Part shown: in pieces, positions 37,625 through 48,522 of the stretch
Position numbering within the stretch: position 1 is the stretch's first letter
Layout: each line of letters begins with the position of its first letter
From: Micropterus salmoides
Lineage: Eukaryota > Chordata > Actinopteri > Centrarchiformes > Centrarchidae
Length of the DNA: 64,000 bases
Direction: 5' to 3'
Assembly: GCF_014851395.1 (NCBI RefSeq)
Contig: NW_024040040.1
Location: 12,090,711-12,154,710, forward strand
Notes under the pieces: model-generated
What the model saw: only the letters and a program-made list of their open reading frames with translations
Database searches by the model: none
What the model was told of the DNA's origin: nothing
Translations under genes and position numbers: made by a program

Positions 37625-39650
37625 CACAATATGATCACTTATTCATGTGCTTACTGAAGATGATTTGAATGTTGGTGTAATAGAGGATGAGATAGTTTGA
37701 ACTGAACGAAGTATTCAAGGTATTAGTAATTTCAACCTGTAGTTGAATGCCGCTAGGAAAAAAGAAACAAAGAACACCACCAGTTTCCCGTGTCAGAGGC
37801 ATTTGCATGCTTGTGAAGGAGATTTTGTGGTGCTACAACATGCAACGTGCTACCTTCGCCACTGCAGATAAGACAGACAAGAGTAATAATTCACCCGGCT
37901 AATGGAGGTTCTGGTTAGGTAAAAGAAACATAAGCGGTCAGATGATCAGACAGGTTAACGGTAACAGTTTATCTAGATTCTAAAACACATTATTTGGAGG
38001 TAAAATCAAAAGGGACTACACTCAAATATGCCCATGATAATCTCTTACTGCAGGTCAAAGTTGAACCTAGTAGTTGGTCTGTAAACTTTGATAGATGCTT
38101 GCAACAGACAGTTTTGACAATAATTTTAATGTTCGCTGTTTCAATAAACCAGAATTATCATTTAAACACACTTTTGTATTTTCCCCACTCAGATGCGGCT
38201 GTCTGTTCATCAAATTAATGGTGGTTTTGACTGTACGTTTGTAAATGGATGATCAGTGAAATAATCAAAGGAAATCAGTGGAATAATCAGTGGAAAAATG
38301 GCAAAAACAAAAAGCCTGATTTTTAAATTATTGCTTGTCAAATTTCAGCCTCCAAGTTTGATGGGGATAAAGTCTGGTCCAATTTAAAACAGCTAAAAAG
38401 ACAAAAGCAACCAAAAATGAAAATCTCAAAACAACAAAAACAAAAAGAATACAGAACAGACTGTTAACCTTGATTATTTTGTATGACAGGCAGGTGGGAA
38501 AATGTCCCCAAAATATTACTGCTTGTTGAATTGTATGTTAATCAAAGTGGTAGCAATAGAACACCAAAAGTAATTTTTCTTTGGCACATACTGCACTTGG
38601 CAGTATTTCAAGGTATGATTTCAAAATTTATGACAAAAGCACTCAGAACAACACAAGTGTGCTGAGATGCTATTCAAGTGCAGATTTAATGGCGCGTACA
38701 CATACACACTTGAATACAAAATGAAGGGCAGAAGCCAAACTATTTTCAGAGGTGTGGAAGACTTGAGCGACAAGCTCATTATGCAGTTCGGGACATACTG
38801 TATCATCGATTAACATTCATCATGCTCAATCTACCTCAAGTCCTCGTCCGCCCAACCTGTGCTGCAAATGCAAAGCAGCCACCCCACTTCCCCAAACTGC
38901 CACAGCTATGTTTGTAGACAGAGGTTAATGGGAATGGGCCGCTGTGTCACTGTATTGCCATGTATAAAAAGGACCTGCAGCTGGAAAGTTCAGGACAAGT
39001 GATGTTTACCCAGTGACACCCTAACATGTCAAAGTGATTCGCCGCTGCTAGGGTCAGGCAGTGGGGGACTGTGTTTAAGTGTGCTGCTCCCTGGTGTGAA
39101 GGCATGATACTATGCATGCAGCAGGGTTCTGGTGCTGAGATGAGGAATGGCAATTAAATACATCAAACCAGCCTACTGTTGCTGACTACCATGTTTACCA
39201 CAACATGCTTTTTTTGTTGATTATCCAAGACAACGAGCACAGTAAGACGCAAGACTTAGTGACGGATCAAGCACTCAGCAGGTGGCCCACAGTGGTCTGA
39301 GCTGTCAGCGCAAGAACCCGGGAAGATGAGAGGAAGTGGAGTGTGCTTTACATCGATGATGCTTGGTGCTCAAATACAGTCAAGATGGACTCTGTGTCCC
39401 AAATGTCAGATTGTTTATTGTGAAGATGAAATTTTCATATTATCATGTGGTTGCTGCTTTTTACATTCACCGCAGATGCAAATTCAAAAAATGCACCGTG
39501 GAATGTTGGGGGTGTATATATCTATATAAATAACTGTATATATTGTTTTATTTTGTTTTATTACCATTGATAATTGATTTACCCACTAAAACAGAGCGTG
39601 AGATGGGCAGGTGGATGCGGAGGCATCAGCAGTAATGCAGGGGGAAAAAA
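37625..39650. other. No gene seen
   Basis: Unique AT-rich DNA. Short direct repeats of AATCAGTGGA type occur at 38,250-38,300 and a run of AAAACAACAAAAAC type at 38,425-38,445. No exon-like structure stood out. Confidence 0.5.
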
Positions 39651-39654
39651 GAGT

Positions 39655-40108
39655 CAAAGGGCAAAGCTTTCAATTTACCAGTTGATCTATGTTCCAACCT
39701 TCATCTATGGTCATCAGCTTTGCGTAGTGACTGAAAGAATAAGATCACAAGCGACTGAAATGAGGTCCCCCCATACTCACGGCTGGGCCTAGCTCAGAGA
39801 TCGGGTGGGGACCTTGAACATCCGGAGGGAGCTTGGAGTATAGCCACTGCTCCTTCGCCTTGAAAGGAGCCAGTTGAGGTGGTTCAGGCGTTTGACCCGG
39901 ATTCGTCCAGGGAGGTTTTCTGGGAACGTCCAACTGGTAGGGAGACCCCGGGGTAGAGCCAGAACATGCTGTGAAGGCCTGTGAAGCCCTGGGGATCCCA
40001 CAGGAAGAGGGTTACTGGGTTACTTTGCTGGGTAGAGGGACGTCTAGACTACACCTGCTTTACCTTGGCGACTTGGCCATAGATAAATGGAAGAAAGTGG
40101 ATGGATGA
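39655..40108 (+). pseudogene. Non-LTR retrotransposon 3' end (Rex/RTE-like), broken
   Basis: The first part reads YVPTFIYGHQLCVVTERIRS in one frame, matching the C-terminal region of a fish non-LTR polymerase that I know as ...YGHELWVVTER.... Further matches (GGAGCCAGTTGAGGTGG, GGAGACCCCGGGG, GGATCCCACAGGAAG) need frame changes. It ends in a GGATGGATG-type tail, as this family does. It is severely 5'-truncated and cannot encode an active enzyme. The clade assignment is from memory. Confidence 0.75.
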
Positions 40109-40869
40109 CTAAAATATCTCTTAACACTGTCATTTTACTGTCCAGAGGTAGAGATGCACTGTGGGTAGCGTCAGGTCCTTTTTTTTTAAAAAAACACGCT
40201 CTGTGTGAGTGCAACAATGTTGTAGATGTGCAATGCTACATCAGTGCAGTACTCCCAGCCGTGCATTAGGCCTATTGCTTAAAAAAGTAAATGAGTGATA
40301 TGAACTGTCTTCCAGGCAGAGAAAATAGTATTCCAGAGGAAAAATATAATCTTTGTACAATAGCCATTCTATTAATAACTGCTGCATACGTATGGGATAC
40401 GCAGATAAGGAGTGTGGTATAATTAAGGAAAGAAAGTGATCAAATTATAGCAATAATAATTATTATACAATAATGTATAATTACAAAGTCTACAAAACTC
40501 TGACTACTAAATAATCTGAACGGGAATTGTAAATGAAAACACACACATAAGGAGATGGTACTTGCTAATGTTTCAGGACCCTTAGCTTGGGCTCTTGTTT
40601 TTTTTTTTTTTCAGTTCAGTTCCTATAATTATAGGCTTTTGGCATACTCACTGCATGTGTTAGCAGCATACAGAATATTGTTATTTGCGGGGTAAGTTAT
40701 GCTACACAGACATACCATCAATTTCCATGTTAAGTGGTACTATACTATTCTAGCAGTTGGTGAATGCAATTTGAAATTGTTGGGAGTCTTTCACCTTTGT
40801 CCACAGGTTTCCAGTATATGAATAGAGGGAGTGTTGGTGTTGCTGGGATATAAGAATCATGTTGATTGA
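40109..40869. other. No gene seen
   Basis: AT-rich unique DNA with T/A runs near 40,179-40,194 and 40,599-40,611. Confidence 0.5.
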
Positions 40870-40870
40870 G

Positions 40871-40872
<2 letters not shown>

Positions 40873-40950
<78 letters not shown>
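40873..40950. repeat. Compound microsatellite (AC)n-(TG)n-(TA)n-(CA)n
   Basis: (AC)15 at 40873-40902, TGTGTGTG at 40903-40910, (TA)16 at 40911-40942 and CACACACA at 40943-40950. Adjacent complementary blocks can fold on themselves. It directly precedes the left end of the Tc1-type element. Confidence 0.9.
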
Positions 40951-40952
<2 letters not shown>

Positions 40953-42405
40953 GTACAGGCCAAAAGTTTCACCTTCTCATTCAATGCGTTTTCTTTATTT
41001 TCATGACTATTTACATTGTAGATTCTCACTGAAGGCATCAAAACTATGAATGAACACATGATGGAATAATGTACTTTAAAAAAAAGTGTGAAATAACTGA
41101 AAACATGTCTTGTATTTTAGATTCCTCAAAGTAGCCAACCTTTGCTTTTTTGATATCGCTGCAAACCCTTGGTGTTCTCTCAATGAGCTTCATGAGGTAG
41201 TCACCTGCAATAGTTTTCATTTCACAGGTGTGCCTTGTCAGGGTTAATCAGTGGAATTTTTTCCCTTATTAATGGGGTTGGGACCATCAGTTGTGTTGTG
41301 CAGAAGTCAGGTTGATACACAGCCAACAGCCCTGTTGGACAACTGTTGGAAAACATATTATGGCAAGAACCAATCAGCTAAGTAAAGGGAAACGATTACT
41401 TTAACAAATGAACGTCAGTCAGTCTGGAAAATTGCGAAAACTTTGAATGTGTCCCCAAGTGCAGTCGCAAAAACCATCAAGCGCTACAATGAAACTAGCT
41501 CACATGAGGACCGCCCCAGGAAAGGAAGACCAAGAGTCACCTCTGCTGCTGAGGATAAGTTCATCCGAGTCACCAGCCTCAGAAATTGCAGGTTAACAGC
41601 AGCTCAGATTAGAGACCCGCTGAATGCCACACAGAGTTCTAGCAGTAGACACATCTCTAGAACAACTGTTAAGAGGAGACTGCGCAAATCAGGCCTTCAT
41701 GGTCAAGTATCTGCTAGGAAACCACTGCTAAGGAGAGGCAACAAGCAAAAGAGATTTGTTTGGGCCAAGAAACACAAGGAATGGACATTAGACCAGTAGA
41801 AATCTGTGCTTTGGACTGACGAGTCCAAATTTGAGATCTTTGGTTCCAACGGCCGTGTCTTTGTGCGACACAGAAAAGGTGAACGGATGGATTCTACATG
41901 CCTGGTTCCCACCGTGAAGCATGAAGGAGGAGGTGTGATGGTGTGGGGGTGCTTTGCTGGTGACACTGTTGGGGATTTATTCAAAATTGAAGGCATACTG
42001 AACCAGCATGGCTACCACAGCATCCTGCAGCGACATGCATCCCATCCAGTTTGCGTTTAGTTGCACCATCATTTATTTTTCAACAGGACAATGACCTCAA
42101 ACACACCTCCAGGCTGTGTAAGGGCTATTTGACCAAGAAGGAGAGTGATGGAGTGCTGCGCCAGATGACCTGGCTTCCACAGTCACCGGACCTGAACCCA
42201 ATCGAGTTGGTTTGGGGTGAGCTGGACTGCAGAGTGAAGGCAAAATGGCCAACAAGTGCTAAGCATCTCTGGGAACTCCTTCATGACTGTTGGAAAACCA
42301 TTTCAGGTGACTACCTCTTGAAGCTCATCAAGAGAATGGCAAGAGTGTGCAAAGCAGTAATCAGAGCAAAGGGTGGCTACTTTGAAGAAACTAGAATATA
42401 AGACG
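40951..42405 (+). mobile_element. Tc1-type transposon, DD38E spacing, 3' terminal repeat missing
   Basis: The left end begins CAGTACAGGCCAAAAG and continues with the roughly 200-bp terminal region typical of a widespread fish Tc1 family. A broken transposase gene follows. The element stops at about 42,405, shortly after the transposase stop codon, where the right terminal repeat should follow; a microsatellite takes its place. With one terminal repeat lost, the copy cannot be mobilised as a normal substrate. The exact outer left edge is blurred by the adjoining CA repeat. Confidence 0.9.
41360..42401 (+). pseudogene. Tc1/mariner transposase pseudogene (DD38E, Intruder-like)
   Basis: ATG at 41,360 opens MARTNQLSKGK but stops at 41,402-41,404 after an apparent small deletion. 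The helix-turn-helix region resumes in another frame from about 41,443 (NVSPSAVAKTIKRYNE, then GRPRVTSAAED). A TAG at 41,797-41,799 replaces the expected tryptophan codon, directly before the first catalytic aspartate (LWTDESKFE). A frame change near 42,037 precedes the second aspartate (FQQDNDLKHTS) and the glutamate (DLNPIELVWGEL). There are 38 residues between that D and E, the spacing reported for the Intruder family. It would cut and paste DNA at TA sites; this copy is dead by at least three lesions. Confidence 0.9.
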
Positions 42406-42408
42406 TTG

Positions 42409-42410
42409 TG

Positions 42411-42490
<80 letters not shown>
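42409..42490. repeat. (TA)n-(CA)n microsatellite
   Basis: GTG, then (TA) to 42,430 and (CA) to 42,490. It sits where the right terminal repeat of the Tc1-type element should be. It is flanked by a 12-bp inverted pair, GAATATAAGACG (42394-42405) and CGTCTTATATTC (42491-42502). Confidence 0.9.
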
Positions 42491-42494
<4 letters not shown>

Positions 42495-42502
42495 TTATAT
42501 TC

Positions 42503-43819
42503 AAAGTTGGCAATAAACATGTTTGAACATCAGTATCCGTAAGGCTTTTGACAGTTCAAACTTCATACCAAAATCTAGACAGGTTAGAGCTAGCAGAGAT
42601 CCCCATCTCATTAGGTAAATCATTTAAGTAGCAAATTGTATTACTCACAAACAAAACAAGATGGCTTCATGATACACCTACATCGTAACAGCACATGTAG
42701 AAATTAAAGTGTATAATCCTCGCTACATGACTTGTTTGGCGATGGCACATCCCTCTTGATTGCAGTCACTGTCAGAGTAGGCCAGCAGAAAAGTATTGCT
42801 GAACTATAGCAATATGCGGACCTCTTCCTACAAGCCACAATCTCACCTTTACTAAGATAGTATAAAAAAAGACATTTCCTGGTGAGTCATAGCTGGAGAG
42901 ATTGGAGTAAGAAATTTCAGTGAAAGAACACACAATGTACACTGCACGTCCACACTCAGTCACTTAAGGGGCACTTTAGTTGCATTAACAGAGAGGACCT
43001 ACTGCACACATTCAGTCCACTGAAAATCCTGTGCAAAGGAAAATAAGCTGCGAGTTCCCTGTAAGAAAACACTGCCAAATACTGATGCAGAAAAATAAAC
43101 AACAAATAAAAGCAGTGACCAAAATTAGTCAACACAGATCAGAATAAGCCCTGCAGTGATTATGATGAATCTTTTCTGAAAATGCAATCTGAGGTATTTG
43201 TTTGTGTGTGTGTCTTGCAATATTCAGGGCAATAGTCAACAAAGTTTTAAAGCAGTTTCAACACCAGACTGTGCAAGCTATTGGAAATGTCTAAATGACT
43301 CGGGTAGTTACATATTTCCTGTGAGTCTACCTGACCTTTGGGTTTGCTGTGTAGTGGATGTTGCCCAATTATTTTGAAATATTTCTCCAAAAAAATAAGC
43401 AGGAAGAAAGCACGAGAGCACTCTTTGAAAACATAATGTGCCTTTAATAAGAGATAAATACTGTGACGTACGCTCATTTTCTTTGATTATGCAGTTGAAC
43501 TTGAACAGGATTCAAAACATGGTTAAGATAAGTTTGCAATGTAGAAATTTGCTAAAGATCATACACAGCCTGTCCTCGCCAGAAAAAAACAAAAACAAAA
43601 ACAAATCGCTGGATAGGTCATTTATGCAGCAGCTTAGTATGACACATATTTATGTTTATTGTTAGTTAAAATACCAAATATGGAATAAAAATATGGAACT
43701 ACTGAGGTAGAGAAAATGTTGTTTACTTTGATGCCATCTAACACTTCAGTGTGTGACAGCTTAAACATAGTTTGGTAAGACAAGAATGCTGCACTACAGT
43801 TTGATGGTAGTTAAACTGC
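42503..43819. other. No gene seen
   Basis: Unique AT-rich DNA. CAAAAACAAAAACAAA at 43,588-43,604. Short open frames on both strands have no support. Confidence 0.5.
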
Positions 43820-44490
43820 ATTCTGCCCATAGGCTGTATAAAAGAAGTGGATGTATCATGACGTCACCTGTTGGTTTGTGGACTGCCGTTTTGAAGCCTC
43901 GAGTTTGGCCGAGAGTGTGCCGCCATGTTGAGTTGTTGCAACCCGCGGCACCAGACATGACCATAGCTGGATGAGTAGGTGGAGCTAACGGCTGTATGTG
44001 GAGCTAGCTAGCTAGCCTAGTTAGCTAAGTGCATCTGTAATTCACGTTAACTGTCATTTTAACAGGGCTGATAACTTTGTCTAGCAAACAACAGTCTTAA
44101 AACTAAATGTACTCACCAGAGAAAGTGAACAGCCAACTCCTAATACGATTTTTCAGCGGCGCTGACGTCGTCATGGTGACGAGTTGTCAATCACATATAA
44201 TCCCGCCCTGAAGCATACTCTGCTTTATGGCCTATTTTCCTCTAAATGGGACCATAATTTACTAAATGAACATCATGTTTTATTGAAGAAGAGCTGAAAC
44301 TAGCGATTGAGACCATGAACTCATTAAAGTGTTTACTGAGGTAATAAATCAGCTGAGAAGTAGGGTCATTAAACCATTATTTCTAATGGAACCGGCTTCA
44401 TTTTGCAACCAGAAGTATCGCCCACTGCTGGCCGTTCAATAGAATGCAGGTTTATGGGACTTCTGCATTGGCTTCGCGTGTCAGACCGGA
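43820..44490. repeat. Dispersed fish repeat, class uncertain
   Basis: From ATAGGCTGTATAAAAGAAGT through GGACTGCCGTTTTGAAGCC, GGTGGAGCTAACGGCTG and CTCTAAATGGGACCATAAT to TTGCAACCAGAAGTATCGCC, this follows a common percomorph repeat that I remember. A GCTAGCTAGCTAG tract lies near 44,005. No terminal repeats or duplication were identified. The minus-strand open frame 44,369-44,695 spans its right end and is not a gene. Confidence 0.6.
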
Positions 44491-45309
44491 AGCTTCCCAC
44501 TTGATTCTGCCTTATTTCAGCTGAATCTGCATGAGGATAGTTGTATGTGGAACAGTTGCAGGACAACGAGGCTAATTCTTCTCTCTGCATATCACTATTT
44601 TCAGTCAGTCTGATAACACTATTAATATCATTCTCCAAAATAACTGAGGAGGTGTTTAATATTCTGTATAGTGGCACATCTTCCACTACTTCCACCTAGC
44701 AGTTTGTAGCACACACACACACAAAAACCCCCCAAAACAAAACAAAAAAACAAAAACTCTGTCTTATGTATATATTGTACATCCAATGACAGCTTTTATC
44801 GGTCTGTGAGGCAATTTTTGCCGTTGTTAAGTTATACATGTTTTTTTCCACTATGCCATCAGTATGTTTACTGTGTTAACTGGGCAGGGATGCTCTGTCC
44901 AGTTGCAGCTAACCATTAAACCAAAGAAGCTGTCCACCCCACCATCCATCCACAAAATAGTTTCAAGTAGATTATTTCTCTATAACATTAAATGTTATCA
45001 CTAACTACACAATAATCAAAGTTAAAATGAAAAACTAACTGAAAAACACTGTTAGCATTGTTGTATTATTCATCAAGAGTTTAACTTGCAGAAACTATGC
45101 TAATTTGCTTCATTATGACTGTGTGCCTTTCTTAGAAATAAATATGTGAAAATACGAGTACATATGCAAGTCAAGCCCACTTCAAAGCAGTGAGAGGAGC
45201 ACAGACAAAAACACAAAATATAGATTTTAATGTGAAATAACCAAAACTCCTGTATTTATATATTTTTATTTTAATGTACGCATGCTTTTATTTTTTTCAC
45301 AAAATGCAG
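44491..45309. other. No gene seen
   Basis: AT-rich unique DNA with a CACACAC / CAAAACAAAAC tract at 44,710-44,755. It ends in a T-rich acceptor-like tract at 45,283-45,309. Confidence 0.5.
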
Positions 45310-45369
45310 GGAGATCACTTTGACTACTTTGGGGAATTAAATGTAATATTAAGAGAGGGAGAAAGATGG
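45310..45369 (+). other. Candidate 60-base coding exon (hypothetical)
   Basis: An acceptor (TTTATTTTTTTCACAAAATGCAG, 45,287-45,309) and a consensus donor GTAAGT (45,370) bound exactly 60 bases that read GDHFDYFGELNVILREGERW in phase 0 at both ends. An in-frame ATG lies at 45,304, so a 31-codon unspliced frame is an alternative. The peptide is well-mixed in composition but not recognised. Single pseudo-exons of this quality occur by chance. Confidence 0.2.
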
Positions 45370-45989
45370 GTAAGTTACAGTACAGAAGATTTCTGTTGAA
45401 ATGTGACTGTGGACCTGAGAGACTGTACACTATATACAGTCATGCGCACATGTACAGTGTTTTTTCTCCCAAAGTGGTTCAAACAAAACGTCAGGTAAGC
45501 TAGGTTAAATAGACTGCCTGACTGATTTAAAACGGCCAGCTGCCTGGCACCCTAGGGCCTGTAATTGCCATCACCACACTGACAGCTAGAAAATCACAAA
45601 AGAGAGGGATTATCTTGTGGCAAAGGCTCTTGTGTGCAGGAGAAGCACAAGGTTGATTGTATTGAGGTGCCCATGAAGCCCACTCCTATGGAGGAATTAA
45701 ATTTAAAAAGAAAAAAAATGTGGTAGCTCTACATTGTGTTTTTAAAGGTGCTTTCTGTTAGAGACTGCTGTTAATCAGTGGTGACAAGTTGGTGATCAAT
45801 ACGGATTGGATGAAAGTGGGTTACAGGATGACGTTTCACAGTACAAATGCTACTTGTTTTCAAAAAGAAAAATAATGTACTCAATACTTTAGCTCTATGC
45901 ATCAAAAGATAACTTTTCATCTAATAATTCATCTATAATTCTGGCATCAGAAACAGAATAATCATACAAATAAAATGAAAGAAAATGTC
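45370..45989. other. No gene seen
   Basis: Unique DNA between the candidate exon and the hAT element. Nothing recognised. Confidence 0.5.
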
Positions 45990-45997
45990 TCATTAAT

Positions 45998-46952
45998 CAG
46001 AGATGGGGACTCGAGTTAGAGACTCGGACTCGAGTGTGACTTACTGTAAGTCGCACACACAGTGACTTCAGACTCGACTTCAGACTCGTCCTCAAAAGAC
46101 TTCAGACTCGACTCGGACTTGAGGTGCGGGACTCATGAACAATGTTTATTTTTTAGGAAACTTCTGATGAGCGTGCTGTTATTCCCTCAGCCCGTTACCT
46201 ATAACCTGCCTACGTAAGACGTAGCATCTGCTGCGTGCGGCCACATGTGAGAGAGCACAACAAACACAGCAGCTGCTGTGCCATTCATCATAAACTTTGG
46301 CTTTAAAACTTCATACAACAAGACTCAAACAAAGAAGCGCTGAACGCAAATAGGTTAGTAACCTGTGGTGAGTAAACATGTTTAGCTCAGCATTGGCCAT
46401 TTAACGTTAGCTTGCTTCTTGCTTTAGCTACGACTTACGGGAGGTTTACTCCGACTGTCGTCCGCTATGAAAAGATGAATGAGCGTTTGTTTACTTTCCA
46501 AACTTGTGGTAGTCGATTAACGTAATTATTTACGTCCCGCTGGCTGCCATCACCTTAATTAATTATTGCCGTTGGCTGGAAAGAGGTTACAGGTTTATTG
46601 TTGATCATGTAACCTTACAGTTTTATTTAGTTCTAACATTACACTGGTTTGAGAGTCTGCAGGGTGTGTTGACTTACAGTAGTTAAAGCTGTCATTAACT
46701 GCATTGCACATCTTCTGTAAGTTAAAAACAGGTTACAGCTTTATTGTTGACCATTTGACTTTACAGTTTTATTCAGTTAACTTTAGACTGGGTTTGAAAA
46801 TCAACAGGGTTTGTTGACTTACAGTAGTTTATAAGTTGTCATTAATTGTAGACGCATTGTACATTAGGCTGCATTGCTCTGTTAAGTTAAAAAATTAAGA
46901 GAGACTTGAGACTTGACTTGGACTCTAGCTCAAAGACTTGTGAGCATCTCTG
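45998..46952. mobile_element. hAT-type non-autonomous element, 955 bp, perfect target duplication
   Basis: The left tip CAGAGATGGGGACTCGAG and right tip ACTTGTGAGCATCTCTG are inverted repeats. The 8-bp duplication TCATTAAT is exact (45990-45997 and 46953-46960). Subterminal ACTCGACT/GACTTGAGAC motifs are repeated many times, as typical binding-site arrays of this family. The interior has two diverged copies of a TTACAG..TTTATTGTTGA..TTTTATT unit (near 46,586 and 46,730). There is no transposase. Confidence 0.9.
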
Positions 46953-46960
46953 TCATTAAT

Positions 46961-48203
46961 ATCTGTTTCATATTTAAAGGGTGTTGGGGTGGCAGTGGGC
47001 GGACGTCTTGTCACTACATGTGCTGCAGCTCAGTTTGTTTCTCCACCAGTGTTTTTAAGGGCATGCCACTCTAGCTGCTATGCGAGCATTGTGATGCGTG
47101 TTACATAGTGACACAGATATGTTACGGAAGTAAAGGCTGGACTACAATCAAGCTGTTTTCAGACAGTTCAGAAGCAGTGTTTTCTGTGTGAGATGGTAAC
47201 TCCTTGGGGCTGACTTTGGGCTTTTTCACTTTGCAAACCTATTACATGCACTAAAAAGATATACACAACACAATAAAGGAAAAAGAAATAGCCAAAAATC
47301 ATGTCTTACATGTCAGCTTTTAAATGTTTAAATAATTTTACACTTTTAAACTTGTATGGCAAAGTTTACAGTGGTCACTAACTGTTACTGTGGTTCAGCA
47401 AGTGATTTTATTTATTTTGTTAGTGCCCCATTTTCATTCTGTTTCATTCTTATATCTTATGAAGAAAGGCTTTATTACAGTATGAAAAAAACAGGATAAA
47501 ATACATACATTTATAATGAGAAAAGTGAATCAAATGCATTATATTATTTTTAGCATATGTATTACATTAAATTTATTGTTTTTTTTATGTGTAATTTAGA
47601 TTGATGTTCCTATTTCCTATAACTGCAAAACCACTAACTCCTGACAAATATTAACCGCAGATCTAATTTAAATCCAACTGATGCTGTTTGACAAAAACCC
47701 AGTCTTTTTTTGTTTGTTTTGTAAGAGCTACATGCACCTGATTTTGTTAACCCTGCATTTATACAAGGAGCTCAAATGACGGTCAGTTGGTTGGTCACAA
47801 AATGCTGTGATTGTGTAAAGCATTGTGGAAAGTGCTATCCTTTATTGAGCTACGGCTTTTATGTACACCCTTTTACCTAAGAGAGTTGTTTTTCAAAATA
47901 CAAACATGAATCCAGTGCACATGTCTATCCCATCATAATCTCTGAATCACCCAGCAATTTTGAAAGTGGTGCAACAAACAAACAACCAAAACGCTTAAAA
48001 AAAGATTTTGTCTGTGTTGCCTTGTTACCTGGCTGCTCTCTGTTCTGCTGCTCACAGGAGTACAAGAACTTGTGCACTTAGAGTAGTTTTCCAGCTCTTG
48101 CTCCTAAACATTTTTAAGGTCACAGTCAAAGTGCACTCACAAAGGTCTAAAGCTCTCTCCACACTGAACTCCAAAGCTAGCCCAACATTACATAATTTGA
48201 CAG
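46961..48203. other. No gene seen
   Basis: AT-rich DNA without recognised repeats. Short open frames such as 48,008-48,226 lack support. Confidence 0.5.
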
Positions 48204-48320
48204 ATAAAGTAGTCATATTATGCTAATTTTCTTATTTAGGTGCTGAACACTTTGTTTTAGCTATGGAGTGATACATCTTACCTCTACAAAATATTTGTTG
48301 GGAGTTGCACATGTGCAGTT
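48204..48320 (+). mobile_element. TTAA-type element fragment, cut by DIRS
   Basis: ATAAAGTAGTCATATTATGC and TTTGTTGGGAGTTGCACATG match the family seen at 6,667. It is internally deleted and its terminal TTAA has decayed. Homology ends at GCAGTTCCC, exactly where the DIRS element starts. Confidence 0.6.
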
Positions 48321-48463
48321 CCCCTTCGAGGGAACTCGAACTGCGTCGGTTACGACACTATGGGAACGCCTCTGGGCATAGCAGGTCTGAACATGAATGA
48401 AATCACTCCAATCCTATTGGTTTGTTCCTAGAACGGTAAGGTGTGACGGAATAATCGGAGGAG

Positions 48464-48469
48464 TATAAA
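48464..48469 (+). promoter_or_regulatory. TATA box-like motif of the DIRS leader
   Basis: TATAAA lies in GGAGGAGTATAAAGCACACC, about 59 bases before the putative gag ATG at 48,523. It could have driven the element's transcript. Inferred from sequence only. Confidence 0.4.
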
Positions 48470-48522
48470 GCACACCTGTACACACTCATCATTAGCTTTT
48501 TTCTATTCAGCAGGCGCTCTGT

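Noticed and set aside
40745..41059. Open frames with long YI and CV runs
   Set aside because: They are translations of the TA/CA microsatellite next to the Tc1-type element.
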